From contig JAITEL010000018.1 of assembly GCA_031282065.1 (NCBI GenBank), positions 1 to 45,932 on the forward strand: a DNA stretch of 45,932 nucleotides, given 5' to 3'. Source of the stretch: Treponema sp. (GTDB lineage: Bacteria; Spirochaetota; Spirochaetia; Treponematales; Breznakiellaceae). Positions 8,203 through 16,492 of the stretch are shown here, piece by piece. Each line of letters starts with the position of its first letter. The first letter of the stretch is position 1. The notes beneath the pieces were generated by a model. That model was not told the DNA's origin, did not search any database, and saw nothing but the letters and a program-made list of their open reading frames with translations. The translations under genes were made by a program, and so were the position numbers.

Positions 8203-9861
8203 TCATTTTTCCGTCATAATTTCAACTCCGTCCCAATCGGCAGGAGGTGGATTCATGCTATAGCGGTAACAGCGTTCCTTAAAACGGAGCGCTGCCGGGT
8301 CCTCCGGGAGTATGCTGAGGACCCGTTGAAATCCCGAAAGGGCTTTCTGAAATTCCCGCCGGTAATACCAGTCAGCAGCTTCCTCATGGTATTTCCATGC
8401 CACCTTTTCCTCATCGTTTAAGCGCAAGCGGCTGGTAAAGATGGGAACCCCCTGGGTCTTGCCCTTGACTGCCACCCGATCGATGATCCGGCAGGGAAGA
8501 TCTTGGGCAATTCTTACATAGACCCCGTCTGAAAAGAGGACCGGTTCTTTGTATTTTTTGGTAAGTCCTTCCAAACGGGAGGCGAGGTTTACCGAGTCTC
8601 CAATAACGGTATAGTTCATCTTCTTGTCGCAGCCGATATTGCCTACGGTTACCATGCCATAGTTGATCCCCACGCCGATGTGAAATTCCGGTGCGCCAAA
8701 CCCTTTCTGGGACTCGTTAAAATCATTAAGCCGGTCCATCATTTCCAGTCCTGCCAATACTGAAGCCAGGGCATCGTTTTTATGGGATACGGGCGCACCG
8801 AAAATAGCCATAATCGCATCTCCGATATACTTATCTACCACCCCGTCTCGGTCCATGATGATATTTACCATGAGTGAAAAATACCGGTTCAGAGAATTGA
8901 CCAAATCATCCGGGGCCATACGTTCGGAGATGGTGGTAAAACTCCGAATATCTGAGAAAAGAATCGCTATCTCCCGGTTATTACCGACGAGCATTTTTTC
9001 AGGATTGACAAACACTTCGTCGATCACATCCTTGGGAACATACAACTGAAACACATTACGGATCTTCATTTCCCGTTTCTGAGCCACTGCCGCATCAAAG
9101 GCATACTGCTTAACCTGTTCATAGGCTACGGAAAGGTTCTGTAACATAAGATTAAACGTTTCGGAAAGCTGCCCGATCTCATCATTGTAATATACCCGTA
9201 CCGATTCCTTCAAGTTATTGGATTCTATGATATTCCACATGGCTTTAACCAATGCTTCCATGGGATTGGTCAAATACTGAGCCATAATAAAAAGGATAAA
9301 AGTGCCCGCGAGCAAGGTGCCAATAAGAATATACAGGGTGGTTCTAAATATCTGTTCTATAGTTCCATAAAACCGGCTCCGTTCTTCGCTAATAAAAAGC
9401 TGCCACGAGAAAGGGCTAAAGGGGATGGTATAGGCAACGCGGATAATGCCCCCTGCCTTGATGGTGATAAAGTCCCGACGGTGCTCTGCTCCATAGACCA
9501 TGAGGGCCTCTCGTTCTCCCGGAGCAAAGGATCCAGGACCTGCTTGCATATCCACCATACCCTCAGTATCCAGGGCAAAGATGGTTTGGGTATCACTCCT
9601 CAATATCCCCCGGGAAAAACTTTCTACCGCAATTTTAGCGGCATTTTCCATCGTGGGGTCTTCGGTTACGTTATTATCTACCAGCAGATTCCACTGACCA
9701 TCGGCATAGTTCCTCACCTCTTCGGCCATAAGAGTTAAAAAATCCACAGCCAGGCGATTAACCGCCGCGGCAGCAAGCATATAGGAAGAGACCCCCACCA
9801 TTACCACGGCAACCGTTAAGAGAGGCAGCACCACCAAAAGTATTTTGACCCTGATCTTCAC
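8203..9861 (-). CDS. Membrane-bound class III adenylate/guanylate cyclase with HAMP domain
   Basis: A protein of about 552 residues. A first transmembrane helix lies at the N-terminus, an extracytoplasmic sensor region spans about 40-190, a second helix is LYILIGTLLAGTFILFI, and a HAMP linker follows. The class III cyclase domain has ILFSDIRSF near 299, DKYIGDAIMAIFGAP near 341, and NYTVIGDSVNLASRLE near 412, giving both metal aspartates and the Asn/Arg pair. The C-terminal 60 residues look helical and TPR-like. It should make cAMP or cGMP on signal. GTG 9861 is preferred because a promoter overlaps the alternative TTG at 9897 and neither has a Shine-Dalgarno site. The upstream gene encodes a cyclic-nucleotide-binding protein, a likely receiver of the product. 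Confidence 0.88.
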   Translation of the reverse strand: MKIRVKILLVVLPLLTVAVVMVGVSSYMLAAAAVNRLAVDFLTLMAEEVRNYADGQWNLLVDNNVTEDPTMENAAKIAVESFSRGILRSDTQTIFALDTEGMVDMQAGPGSFAPGEREALMVYGAEHRRDFITIKAGGIIRVAYTIPFSPFSWQLFISEERSRFYGTIEQIFRTTLYILIGTLLAGTFILFIMAQYLTNPMEALVKAMWNIIESNNLKESVRVYYNDEIGQLSETFNLMLQNLSVAYEQVKQYAFDAAVAQKREMKIRNVFQLYVPKDVIDEVFVNPEKMLVGNNREIAILFSDIRSFTTISERMAPDDLVNSLNRYFSLMVNIIMDRDGVVDKYIGDAIMAIFGAPVSHKNDALASVLAGLEMMDRLNDFNESQKGFGAPEFHIGVGINYGMVTVGNIGCDKKMNYTVIGDSVNLASRLEGLTKKYKEPVLFSDGVYVRIAQDLPCRIIDRVAVKGKTQGVPIFTSRLRLNDEEKVAWKYHEEAADWYYRREFQKALSGFQRVLSILPEDPAALRFKERCYRYSMNPPPADWDGVEIMTEK

Positions 9862-9867
9862 CTGTGT

Positions 9868-9897
9868 AGTATAGTAAAGATGCCTCGGATTACGCAA
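9868..9897 (-). promoter_or_regulatory. Promoter abutting the cyclase start codon
   Basis: On the minus strand TTGCGT (9897-9892) and TATACT (9873-9868) are separated by 18 bp. The predicted start falls at about 9861, which is the GTG codon itself, implying a leaderless transcript. Confidence 0.35.
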
Positions 9898-10019
9898 TAC
9901 GTATTTTTTTACCCGCAGACACCCCCTATCCCCGGCCCCACGACCAGGGTTTCCTTGAAAGTCTTAGCCACTTTGTGGTTATACCACTGCACAAAGCGCG
10001 GATCTGGAGGCAGGCAGGG

Positions 10020-11243
10020 TTAAGAATTTGCTTTGCGCCGCTGTATGTTCTTATACACGGTATTCTGTTTGACAATATCTAGCGTATTGGTAGTATGGAA
10101 CTTATTATCCACCACCTTTAGGCTGGTATTCTCTTTCATAAATTTTTGTAATACAGGACTACTTTCTTCCCGGGAGATGCCCACCATAGCAACCAGTTCT
10201 TTTGGTCCGAACGAAAAAGTATACGAAGAATTCGGCTGCATGGATACCCGGTTCTTTTCAAGATCGGTGTGCAGCGCATCGCATAAACGGGCTACCGGGT
10301 CGGTAATAAGGGTATTTGCCAGTTGCTTGTAGATGACCCATAGGCGCTCAGCCAGGAGCTGAGTCAGACGGGTGATAATATGGGGCTGAGTCTTAGCCAT
10401 ATTCTGAAAATTTTCCCAGTTTACCGTCAGGACCGTACAATCTTCATAGGCTACGGCATTTGCCGACCGGGCTTTGGATTCAAGTAAGGCCATTTCCCCA
10501 AATATATCCCCGGGTTTAAGCACTGCCAGAAGTACTTCATGGTTATTGGCAACCTTCGTGATTTTGACCGAACCATGCTGAAGGATAAAGAGTTCGTCCC
10601 CTGGTTCTCCTTCGGCAAAAATAAGGGTATCCTTGTTATAGGTTCTGGTCAGTTCAGTTTTATCGAATTGAAAGGTAATCGGTTTGCTATAATGCCCGCA
10701 TACATCCATCCGTTCTGTTGCTTTTTGTACATGGGATCCTTCGGGATAATAGGTAATATACTGATGATAGGCATAATACGCTGCGGTATAAGATCGTTGG
10801 GTATCATAGAATTCACCAAGATTAAAGAGTACAGAACCATCCTCTTCCTCTTCCTCGGCGCTTTGTTTCGCCGCACGATGGGTTAGGGTTCTATCCAAAT
10901 ACCGCATACGCCGGGAAAAATAAAGGATAATCTTCATAACTATGGGTGTATTATATTGTACCAATCCCTCAAACTGGTTCTTATGAATGCAGATGAGGAC
11001 CACATCGGTTATAGCCTGAGCGATTTCGATATGACTATGTTCAGACATAGTAGCAATGACCCCAAAGAAATCACCCGGAACGAGCATATCGCCCCCTTCT
11101 TCTTTAACTACCTCGGCTACTTTAGTAATCCTCACCTTCCCCTCACGAATGATAAAAAAACATTTGGCAATTTGCGGACCTTCGACAATAATATAGGCAT
11201 CTTTCTTAAAATTCACTAAGGTTATCTTTGGTTTCTCTGACAT
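10020..11243 (-). CDS. Two-cNBD Crp-like cyclic-nucleotide-binding protein
   Basis: A 407-residue protein with two cyclic-nucleotide-binding domains and a C-terminal DNA-binding region. The first domain (about 15-130) keeps the beta-roll pattern but lacks the phosphate-binding arginine: HSHIEIAQA stands where RSA is usual. The second (about 225-335) has GEMALLESKARSANAVA with the expected Glu and Arg and should bind cAMP or cGMP. Residues 360-395 (FGPKELVAMVGISREESSP) match a Crp-type helix-turn-helix. ATG 11243 has AAAAGGG upstream; a start at 11297 has no such site. Treponemes commonly carry similar double-cNBD proteins. Its gene precedes the cyclase on the same strand, suggesting a producer-receiver pair, probably as a transcription factor. 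Confidence 0.85.
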   Translation of the reverse strand: MSEKPKITLVNFKKDAYIIVEGPQIAKCFFIIREGKVRITKVAEVVKEEGGDMLVPGDFFGVIATMSEHSHIEIAQAITDVVLICIHKNQFEGLVQYNTPIVMKIILYFSRRMRYLDRTLTHRAAKQSAEEEEEDGSVLFNLGEFYDTQRSYTAAYYAYHQYITYYPEGSHVQKATERMDVCGHYSKPITFQFDKTELTRTYNKDTLIFAEGEPGDELFILQHGSVKITKVANNHEVLLAVLKPGDIFGEMALLESKARSANAVAYEDCTVLTVNWENFQNMAKTQPHIITRLTQLLAERLWVIYKQLANTLITDPVARLCDALHTDLEKNRVSMQPNSSYTFSFGPKELVAMVGISREESSPVLQKFMKENTSLKVVDNKFHTTNTLDIVKQNTVYKNIQRRKANS

Positions 11244-11318
11244 TATATCCCTTTTTACTCCACAACCAAAATCTGAGGCTTTTTCAACATTCGACATCTT
11301 GAAAAAGTTCTACTTATA

Positions 11319-11347
11319 GTAATATCCCACATCATAGGTTATTTCAA
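11319..11347 (-). promoter_or_regulatory. Promoter for the Crp-like gene
   Basis: On the minus strand TTGAAA (11347-11342) and TATTAC (11324-11319) are 17 bp apart. Transcription would start near 11312, about 70 nt before the chosen ATG. Confidence 0.45.
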
Positions 11348-11499
11348 TCATAGTTAAGGGAAATACAAGGCTTTACAAATTGGCCTTCTAGGCTAAAACT
11401 GGCTGGACGTATTTCATATTCCTGGGGTTTGAGCAAAAACCCTTTGAAGGCTCCCTCTTGAAATAGCATAAAAAAGATGTAATAAAGATAAAGGAGCGT

Positions 11500-11766
11500 A
11501 TGACTATGTATGAATATATAACAAACGGAACTTGTTCATCGAGAATTCGTTTTAACCTAAGGGATAATAAAATACATGACGTGGTCTTTGAGAACGGTTG
11601 TAATGGCAATCTTAAAGCGATTTCCATCCTCGTGGAAGGTCTGGAAACGGGGGAGCTTATCAAACGGCTAAAAGGTATCCAGTGTAATGGCCGACCAACC
11701 TCTTGTGCGGATCAGTTAGCTACGGCGGTAACGAAGGTGCTTCGTCTTCAGGAGAAACCTCACTAA
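11500..11766 (+). CDS. TIGR03905-type TSCPD domain protein
   Basis: An 88-residue protein that matches the small TSCPD-domain family (TIGR03905). This domain is otherwise found at the C-terminus of some class II ribonucleotide reductases. Cysteines stand at NGTCSS, ENGCNG and IQCNG, and in the signature RPTSCADQLA, consistent with metal or redox chemistry. Its standalone function is unknown. ATG 11500 has AAGGAG at ideal spacing; a second in-frame ATG lies two codons on. It is a single-gene unit between the divergent Crp-like gene and a strong hairpin. Confidence 0.9.
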   Translation: MTMYEYITNGTCSSRIRFNLRDNKIHDVVFENGCNGNLKAISILVEGLETGELIKRLKGIQCNGRPTSCADQLATAVTKVLRLQEKPH

Positions 11767-11771
11767 ATCAG

Positions 11772-11806
11772 TGAGGGTCTTGAATCCGCTGGACTCAAGA
11801 CCCTCA
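11772..11806. terminator. Strong hairpin between the TSCPD and tRNA-Gly genes
   Basis: TGAGGGTCTTGA and TCAAGACCCTCA form a perfect 12-bp stem with an 11-base loop. There is no T run on either side, so it may be a weak bidirectional terminator, an mRNA 3' stabiliser or both. Confidence 0.5.
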
Positions 11807-11818
11807 GCATACCTGAAA

Positions 11819-11890
11819 AGCGGCTGATGGGAGTCGAACCCACGTCTCCAGCTTGGAAGGCTGGGGTAATAGCCGTTATACGACAGCCGC
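11819..11890 (-). tRNA. tRNA-Gly (anticodon TCC)
   Basis: On the minus strand a full cloverleaf can be drawn. The acceptor stem is GCGGCTG with CAGCCGC. The anticodon loop is CTTCCAA, giving anticodon TCC (glycine GGA/GGG). The T arm contains GGTTCGACTCC. The discriminator base is U, as expected for bacterial tRNA-Gly. CCA is not encoded. Confidence 0.97.
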
Positions 11891-11903
11891 TTGAATATAC
11901 AGT

Positions 11904-11932
11904 AATATATTGAATTTTCTTAGTAATGTCAA
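11904..11932 (-). promoter_or_regulatory. Near-consensus promoter of tRNA-Gly
   Basis: On the minus strand a perfect TTGACA (11932-11927) and TATATT (11909-11904) are 17 bp apart, ending just upstream of the tRNA 5' end. This is the strongest promoter match in the window. Confidence 0.8.
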
Positions 11933-12837
11933 GGATGCACAGTACTTCAAAATGAATCTAGCCGAAATAAGACCCCTTGGGCCTAAGCTGCCTCCCGTAA
12001 GGAAGGCTGTTTCCCCTTGCCCTTTCCCCCTTTAGTTTCAAGAGCCGTTCCTCCGCCCACTCCAACTCTCACCGGTTTTCTGGTACCGGCCATCATCCTG
12101 CTGCTCCCGGGCTATCAGCCGAAACGACGGATACCAGATAGAAAGCCGCAAGAAAAAATCAAGCGGCCAGTGAGGGCGGAGCAGTAAACAGGGCCGGCGC
12201 CTTGGGTCCAGGACCCTGAGGTTTACCGATAAAGGATACCGGTAGCGAGAGAAAGAACTAAAGCGAAGTAAAGGGAGTTCCCACGGAGACAAAGGGAGTT
12301 CCCACGGAGACAAAAGGAGTTCCCACGGAGACAAAAGGAGTTCCCTCAGAGACAAAAGGAGTTCCCTCAGAGGTAAAAGGAGTTCCCTCAGAAGTAAAAG
12401 GAGTTCCCTCAGAGGCAAAAGGAACTCCCTCAGAGGCAAAAGGAACTCCCTCGGAAGTAAACGGTACGGTCTGCGGCGGGCCGCCTTGCTATGCTTTGCA
12501 AGACACCCTTCCCAAAACAGCTTGTTGATGCATTGCCTGGCCTTGTCATACCGACCTATGGTCAAGGGAAACGCCATGGCTTAATTTCGTTTCTTTTAAC
12601 AGATTCCGCATCCCCTTACCGGAGATACCTGCTGACATTCCCAACTCCACCAGTTTGCCGGCTACTCACTGTAGGGGTTCCGTCGGTCCATGATTGCTTG
12701 GCGGGTATCTCCTCCAGGGCGAGCACTATCTGGGCATGACGTATCCGGTAACCGGCATACCGCTACCGTTTGTCAATATACAGTGACCGGAGGATGCTTT
12801 ATGGTGCTGGGATTATCGGTCTTCAAAACGGTTTATA
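11933..12837. other. Gene-free stretch around the 21-bp repeat array
   Basis: About 900 bp without a supportable gene. A minus-strand open frame spans 12038-12577, but its composition is dictated by the repeat array and it has no good start. The flanks (11940-12260 and 12460-12837) show no recognisable protein similarity on either strand. Confidence 0.5.
12270..12458. repeat. Nine-copy 21-bp tandem repeat
   Basis: Nine contiguous 21-bp units of the form AAAAGGAGTTCCCTCAGAGGY run from 12270 to 12458. They grade from CCACGGAGAC in the first three units to CCTCAGAGGY later, and GGAACTCC replaces GGAGTTCC in the last two. The gradient suggests growth by slippage or unequal crossing-over. Translated, one strand gives KGVPTET-type heptads and the other LRELLLP-type heptads, but neither has a start and a ribosome-binding site. 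Confidence 0.9.
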
Positions 12838-12866
12838 CATAAAACAAATGCCCCCGCTTGAGGGCA
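12838..12866 (-). terminator. Terminator downstream of yebC
   Basis: On the minus strand TGCCCTC-AAGC-GGGGGCA makes a 7-bp stem with one G-T pair, followed by TTTGTTTTAT. It sits about 80 bp past the yebC stop. Confidence 0.6.
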
Positions 12867-12943
12867 CTTTGGGGCTGTTTCAATGCGCCGGCGGGTAATA
12901 GCCCCTGCCCGCAAACACCCCCGATGATACGACGGATTCCCCT

Positions 12944-13684
12944 TTAGTCAGCCTCAAAGCCTTCGGGGATATCAATATTGGAATAGACGTTCTGCACGTC
13001 GTCGTTCTCTTCGAGCCGCTCAATCAGCCGTACCGCCTTAGCAGTGGCATCAGTATCAAGACGCACCGCAACTTCTGGAACCATGCTGATTTCCGCACTG
13101 AGGGTTTCAAAGTGTTTGTTTTCCAGGCTGTTCAATACCGGTTCAAAATCTTCAGGCGCAGTGGTAACTTCAATAATCCCCCCTCCAAGGCTTACATCTT
13201 CGGCACCGCCCTCAATAGCAACTTCCATGATCTGATCTTCCGTGTACTTTTCACCATCCAGGGTGATGATCCCCTGGCGCTTGAAGAGGCGAGAAACTGA
13301 ACCTGCGGTGGCAAGCTGGCCTCCTGCCCGGGTGAGCATATTCCGTATATCTGCGGCAGCCCGATTTTTATTATCCGTTAATACTTCAATAAAGATCGCC
13401 ACCCCTCCGGGAGCATAGGCTTCATACACCAATTCTTCATAATTGACTCCCTCAAGCTCTCCGGTTCCCTTCTTGATAGCCCTATCGATATTATCCTTGG
13501 GCATATTCGCTCCCCGGGCCTTCAACACCGCGGTGCGCAGCCGGGGATTCCCTTCAATATCCCCTCCACCCATACGGGCGGCAATAGATATTTCTTTAAT
13601 CAGTTTGGTGAACATCTGGCCGCGCTTTGCATCCGCGGCGCCTTTCTTGTGTTTAATAGTCGCCCATTTGCTGTGGCCCGACAT
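12944..13684 (-). CDS. yebC: YebC/PmpR family protein
   Basis: A 246-residue YebC/TACO1-family protein, full length for the family. It starts with the diagnostic MSGHSKWATIKHKKGAAD and keeps RIGG-like AARMGGGD, NPRLRTAV, ANMPKDNIDRAIKKGTG, YEAYAPGGVA and TDNKNRAAADIR. YebC proteins have been described as DNA-binding regulators and, more recently, as ribosome-associated factors that aid translation of difficult stretches such as polyproline; which applies here cannot be told from sequence. ATG 13684 is preceded by GAAGGAGG-like purines (AGAAGGAGTT). It is probably monocistronic, with its own promoter and terminator. Confidence 0.97.
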   Translation of the reverse strand: MSGHSKWATIKHKKGAADAKRGQMFTKLIKEISIAARMGGGDIEGNPRLRTAVLKARGANMPKDNIDRAIKKGTGELEGVNYEELVYEAYAPGGVAIFIEVLTDNKNRAAADIRNMLTRAGGQLATAGSVSRLFKRQGIITLDGEKYTEDQIMEVAIEGGAEDVSLGGGIIEVTTAPEDFEPVLNSLENKHFETLSAEISMVPEVAVRLDTDATAKAVRLIERLEENDDVQNVYSNIDIPEGFEAD

Positions 13685-13744
13685 GATAACTCCTTCTTCC
13701 TTCTAAATAGTAAACGTAAACCTTACAAATCAAAGGATGTTTAT

Positions 13745-13773
13745 ATAATAGCATAAGGCAAGGCCTCCGTCAA
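13745..13773 (-). promoter_or_regulatory. Promoter of yebC
   Basis: On the minus strand TTGACG (13773-13768) and TATTAT (13750-13745) are 17 bp apart, about 60 bp upstream of the yebC ATG. Confidence 0.6.
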
Positions 13774-13903
13774 TAAAGTGCCCGCAGGTACCCAGGGCCG
13801 GCGCATATCAAATAAAGATGAAAAGGAGTATACCTGGCATGGTCAAATGCATAGCTTGAACGGTTGCTTTTTCAATCTCCTTCAATCTCCCTACGTCTCT
13901 GGT

Positions 13904-15424
13904 TCAGGGCAGCAGGTACCGGTTTTGATTGCCGGTAGGTTCCAAACGCCAGGTGAGCGTGTAAGTCCACGAAGTAGGCCAGCGGGGGGAGGCTATTTTA
14001 AGACTGCACCGGCCCAGCTTTCCCCGTATGGAGGCATAGCAGGAAGTCTCCCAGAGCCCGCCGGTATATCCCAGTTTTGCCCGGAGCTGCAGCCTGCCGA
14101 TACGATAGCTTAGTTCCCCGGAAAGAGCGGTCTCAGGAAGCTCAAGGGGTGCTTTCGGGATAGGAAAAGGCCAGGGCTGCTCTGAAACGGCAGTCATTCC
14201 GCTGAGGCTTCCTGAAACCACCCAGCCCAGAGGGCCTAAGACAAGACCCAGCAGCGCCTCATAACGATCCTCTACCTGGGCTAGATCCTCGGCGTTTCGA
14301 GTCAACTCAAGGGAAATCCGAGAAAACCGAAGGGAGCCTATACGGAAATCAGCGGGAAACCGGTAATAGATGAGGTTAGAACTGCGCTCAAAAGGCCCGC
14401 CCACTGCTCCTGCCCTTAAGGTAGTCCCCAGCCGGAAAAACCTGCTGCCCTTTCCGTCGTATTCCAGCCGTCCGCCTACTCTGAAACCGGCTCCCCCTGC
14501 AAAGCCGTCACTGCCCACATAGCGGCTCCCGGCTCCGTCCGCTGCCAGAGAAAGCCGCCATGGACGCTTCCCCAGGCGGATACCCAGGTTCCCGTACAGG
14601 TCTCTTCCATACGCAAAGGTATCCGAATACGCCCAGTCTGAGGCAATCCCCAAGAGCGGCCCGGTATACACCAGTCCAAGCGCATAGAGGTGCAGCTTCC
14701 GTTCCGGCAGAGGCGGGGATCGGGAAAACCAGGCTTCCGTATTCCGGGGAGCAAGCTCCTTCCCGGTATAAAACCCTTCCACCTGAAAAGCCCGTTTTTT
14801 ATCGAATTGGGCCTCCACTCCTCCAGAGAAGCTAAGAGCTGGCGCATCACTGCCTAAACCCCGGGCCATGCTGGATGAAACAAAGCCTCGCCAGATCCCT
14901 AGGCAGGGACTTCTCAGGTAAAGATACGCCTCAGGCTCTTTGGTGGAGCTCGGCTCGGTTTTGAGATCCCCCAGGGAAGGCTTACGATACTCCACCAAGG
15001 GCAAGGCTCTTCCCCAGGGCCTGCGTATTCGGCTAGCCAATCCCCACATATCCAGGATTCCGTAGAGCAACCGGGAACCGCTGGGCTTATGGTAGATGCC
15101 CCCTGCACCGCTGATGCTGCCCAGATCCCAGCCTTCCCCCACAGGAAGGCTTACGTCTACCAAACTTTTATCTATAAGCTGGGCCCTCAGCGTAAGGTTC
15201 TGCCAGGGTATATGGAGTCGAATATCCCCCCGGTTGACCAGGGTTCCGCTTCCGTCAAAGGAAGCGTTCAAGGAGCCAGCCCATAACAAATCCCAGGAAA
15301 AAAGCGGTTTACTCGTCTGTGCCTCAAGCCCGGTATGCACGAGCAAAACGGCTCCGGTGAAGCAGCATGTCCATAGGAAGCGAAAGGACCGGGTAAAAAT
15401 AAGATCTCCATCCATATCCCTCAC
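13904..15424 (-). CDS. Probable outer-membrane beta-barrel protein, family unknown
   Basis: A 506-residue protein without a family I recognise. The N-terminus (FLWTCCFTGAVLLVHTGLEAQ) looks like a signal peptide cut near residue 36. The rest is rich in Gly, Ser, Tyr and Arg with short alternating strands (for example LSLAADGAGSRYVGS, GRLEYDGKGSRFFRLG). It ends in a long amphipathic strand pattern, as in spirochaetal outer-membrane barrels. The function cannot be named. The start is uncertain: GTG 15424 or ATG 15415, neither with well-spaced Shine-Dalgarno bases, and a short palindrome (TCACTAT/ATAGTGA) lies right on it. It sits between yebC and the SPOR-domain gene on the same strand. Confidence 0.7.
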   Translation of the reverse strand: MRDMDGDLIFTRSFRFLWTCCFTGAVLLVHTGLEAQTSKPLFSWDLLWAGSLNASFDGSGTLVNRGDIRLHIPWQNLTLRAQLIDKSLVDVSLPVGEGWDLGSISGAGGIYHKPSGSRLLYGILDMWGLASRIRRPWGRALPLVEYRKPSLGDLKTEPSSTKEPEAYLYLRSPCLGIWRGFVSSSMARGLGSDAPALSFSGGVEAQFDKKRAFQVEGFYTGKELAPRNTEAWFSRSPPLPERKLHLYALGLVYTGPLLGIASDWAYSDTFAYGRDLYGNLGIRLGKRPWRLSLAADGAGSRYVGSDGFAGGAGFRVGGRLEYDGKGSRFFRLGTTLRAGAVGGPFERSSNLIYYRFPADFRIGSLRFSRISLELTRNAEDLAQVEDRYEALLGLVLGPLGWVVSGSLSGMTAVSEQPWPFPIPKAPLELPETALSGELSYRIGRLQLRAKLGYTGGLWETSCYASIRGKLGRCSLKIASPRWPTSWTYTLTWRLEPTGNQNRYLLP

Positions 15425-15440
15425 TATGGCGCGATAGTGA
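15421..15440. promoter_or_regulatory. Inverted repeat at the barrel-protein start
   Basis: TCACTAT and ATAGTGA form a perfect 7-bp inverted repeat with a 6-base centre, covering the start region of the minus-strand gene. It could be an operator or an mRNA hairpin that limits initiation. This is inference only. Confidence 0.3.
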
Positions 15441-15516
15441 GAACTGCTTGTATAGGGCTCTGTTTATCCTGTACCTTGAGGTATCTCGTGAAGACAGGGG
15501 ATTAAGGAATGATCGT

Positions 15517-16392
15517 TTATCGATCTCCTGAGCTTTGCCAAATCTGACTATTTTCAAAGCCGTTTATTTTTTGAATCACCGAAAGCCAATAAGCCGCTTC
15601 ATTCTGAGAGGTATAGGGCCCAACCCGAACCCGGTAAAAATTCTGCCCATTCACATCCCGGTTTTCTATGATAGCGGGGATGCCCTTATCGGTCAGGTTC
15701 TTCTTGGCCCCTTCGGCTCGAGCCGTAGTGGAAAATGCCCCGGCCTGAACCCAGTAGTCCTCACGGACTCGCCGGGTCTGTGGTGTAGAAGCCTGGGAGG
15801 CAGGGGGGGGAGCCGTAACCGCGGGAGGTGGACTGGAAGGCCGGGAGCTCGTGGTGGGGGTGGCAGTCGGTTTAGGGGCATTTGAGGTGGAGCTACTTAC
15901 CTGCGGCGGCCTCTCCTGGGCAGAGGTCCGGCTTGTGGGGCTTGAACTAGGAACTGCTACGGCAGAAGGCTTAGGTACTTCGATAACGAGATCCGAACTA
16001 TTGTTCCTGGTTATCTGTTCCACCAGGGTTTTAGACTGGGTAGGGTCCCCATAAATATAAATGTTATTTTCTTGGGTCATCTTGGAAGAACTCGGGGGAG
16101 GCTGCAAACCCTGGATCCCTTCAGGATTGCGGAGCATGTCAACCGGGTTCGCACTGGCAGGTTCTGTCCGTGACGGTTCAGGCCGGACCTGTTCAGGGGG
16201 TCCCGGCTCAAGCGGTATGTTTACCGTACTAGGACTGACCGCATTATTACTCTGGGTAAACACAGGAACAGACTGAGCAGATACTACGGATGCATTTCTT
16301 CTCGGTAAAAACAGCAATATCGATAATCCTATCACGATAATAAGAAAAATACCTACCGAGACTGCCACCAGCAGTAATTTTTTCTTGTCCAT
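15517..16392 (-). CDS. Membrane-anchored SPOR domain protein
   Basis: A 291-residue bitopic protein. A short basic N-terminus is followed by one transmembrane helix (about 7-28, VAVSVGIFLIIVIGLSILLF). A long Pro/Ser/Thr-rich periplasmic linker runs to about 205. The SPOR domain at about 212-288 has YWVQAGAFSTTARAEGAKK, FYRVRVGPY and AAYWLSVI. SPOR domains bind denuded peptidoglycan glycan strands at division sites, so a role in cell division or wall remodelling is likely. ATG 16392 has TGAGGAATT upstream. coaE lies about 100 bp upstream on the same strand. Confidence 0.9.
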   Translation of the reverse strand: MDKKKLLLVAVSVGIFLIIVIGLSILLFLPRRNASVVSAQSVPVFTQSNNAVSPSTVNIPLEPGPPEQVRPEPSRTEPASANPVDMLRNPEGIQGLQPPPSSSKMTQENNIYIYGDPTQSKTLVEQITRNNSSDLVIEVPKPSAVAVPSSSPTSRTSAQERPPQVSSSTSNAPKPTATPTTSSRPSSPPPAVTAPPPASQASTPQTRRVREDYWVQAGAFSTTARAEGAKKNLTDKGIPAIIENRDVNGQNFYRVRVGPYTSQNEAAYWLSVIQKINGFENSQIWQSSGDR

Positions 16393-16492
16393 ATATTAAT
16401 TCCTCATCTGATCTGACCCGCAATTACCCTGCTCCCAGGGGCATCGATCTTATATACTTCCCGTCCATACGAGCAACTCGCGTTTTTTGTTT

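Noticed and set aside
12038-12577. A 179-codon minus-strand frame with LRELLLP heptads
   Set aside because: The heptads come from the 21-bp DNA repeat. There is no ribosome-binding site, the flanks look non-coding, and the opposite strand is equally open through the array.
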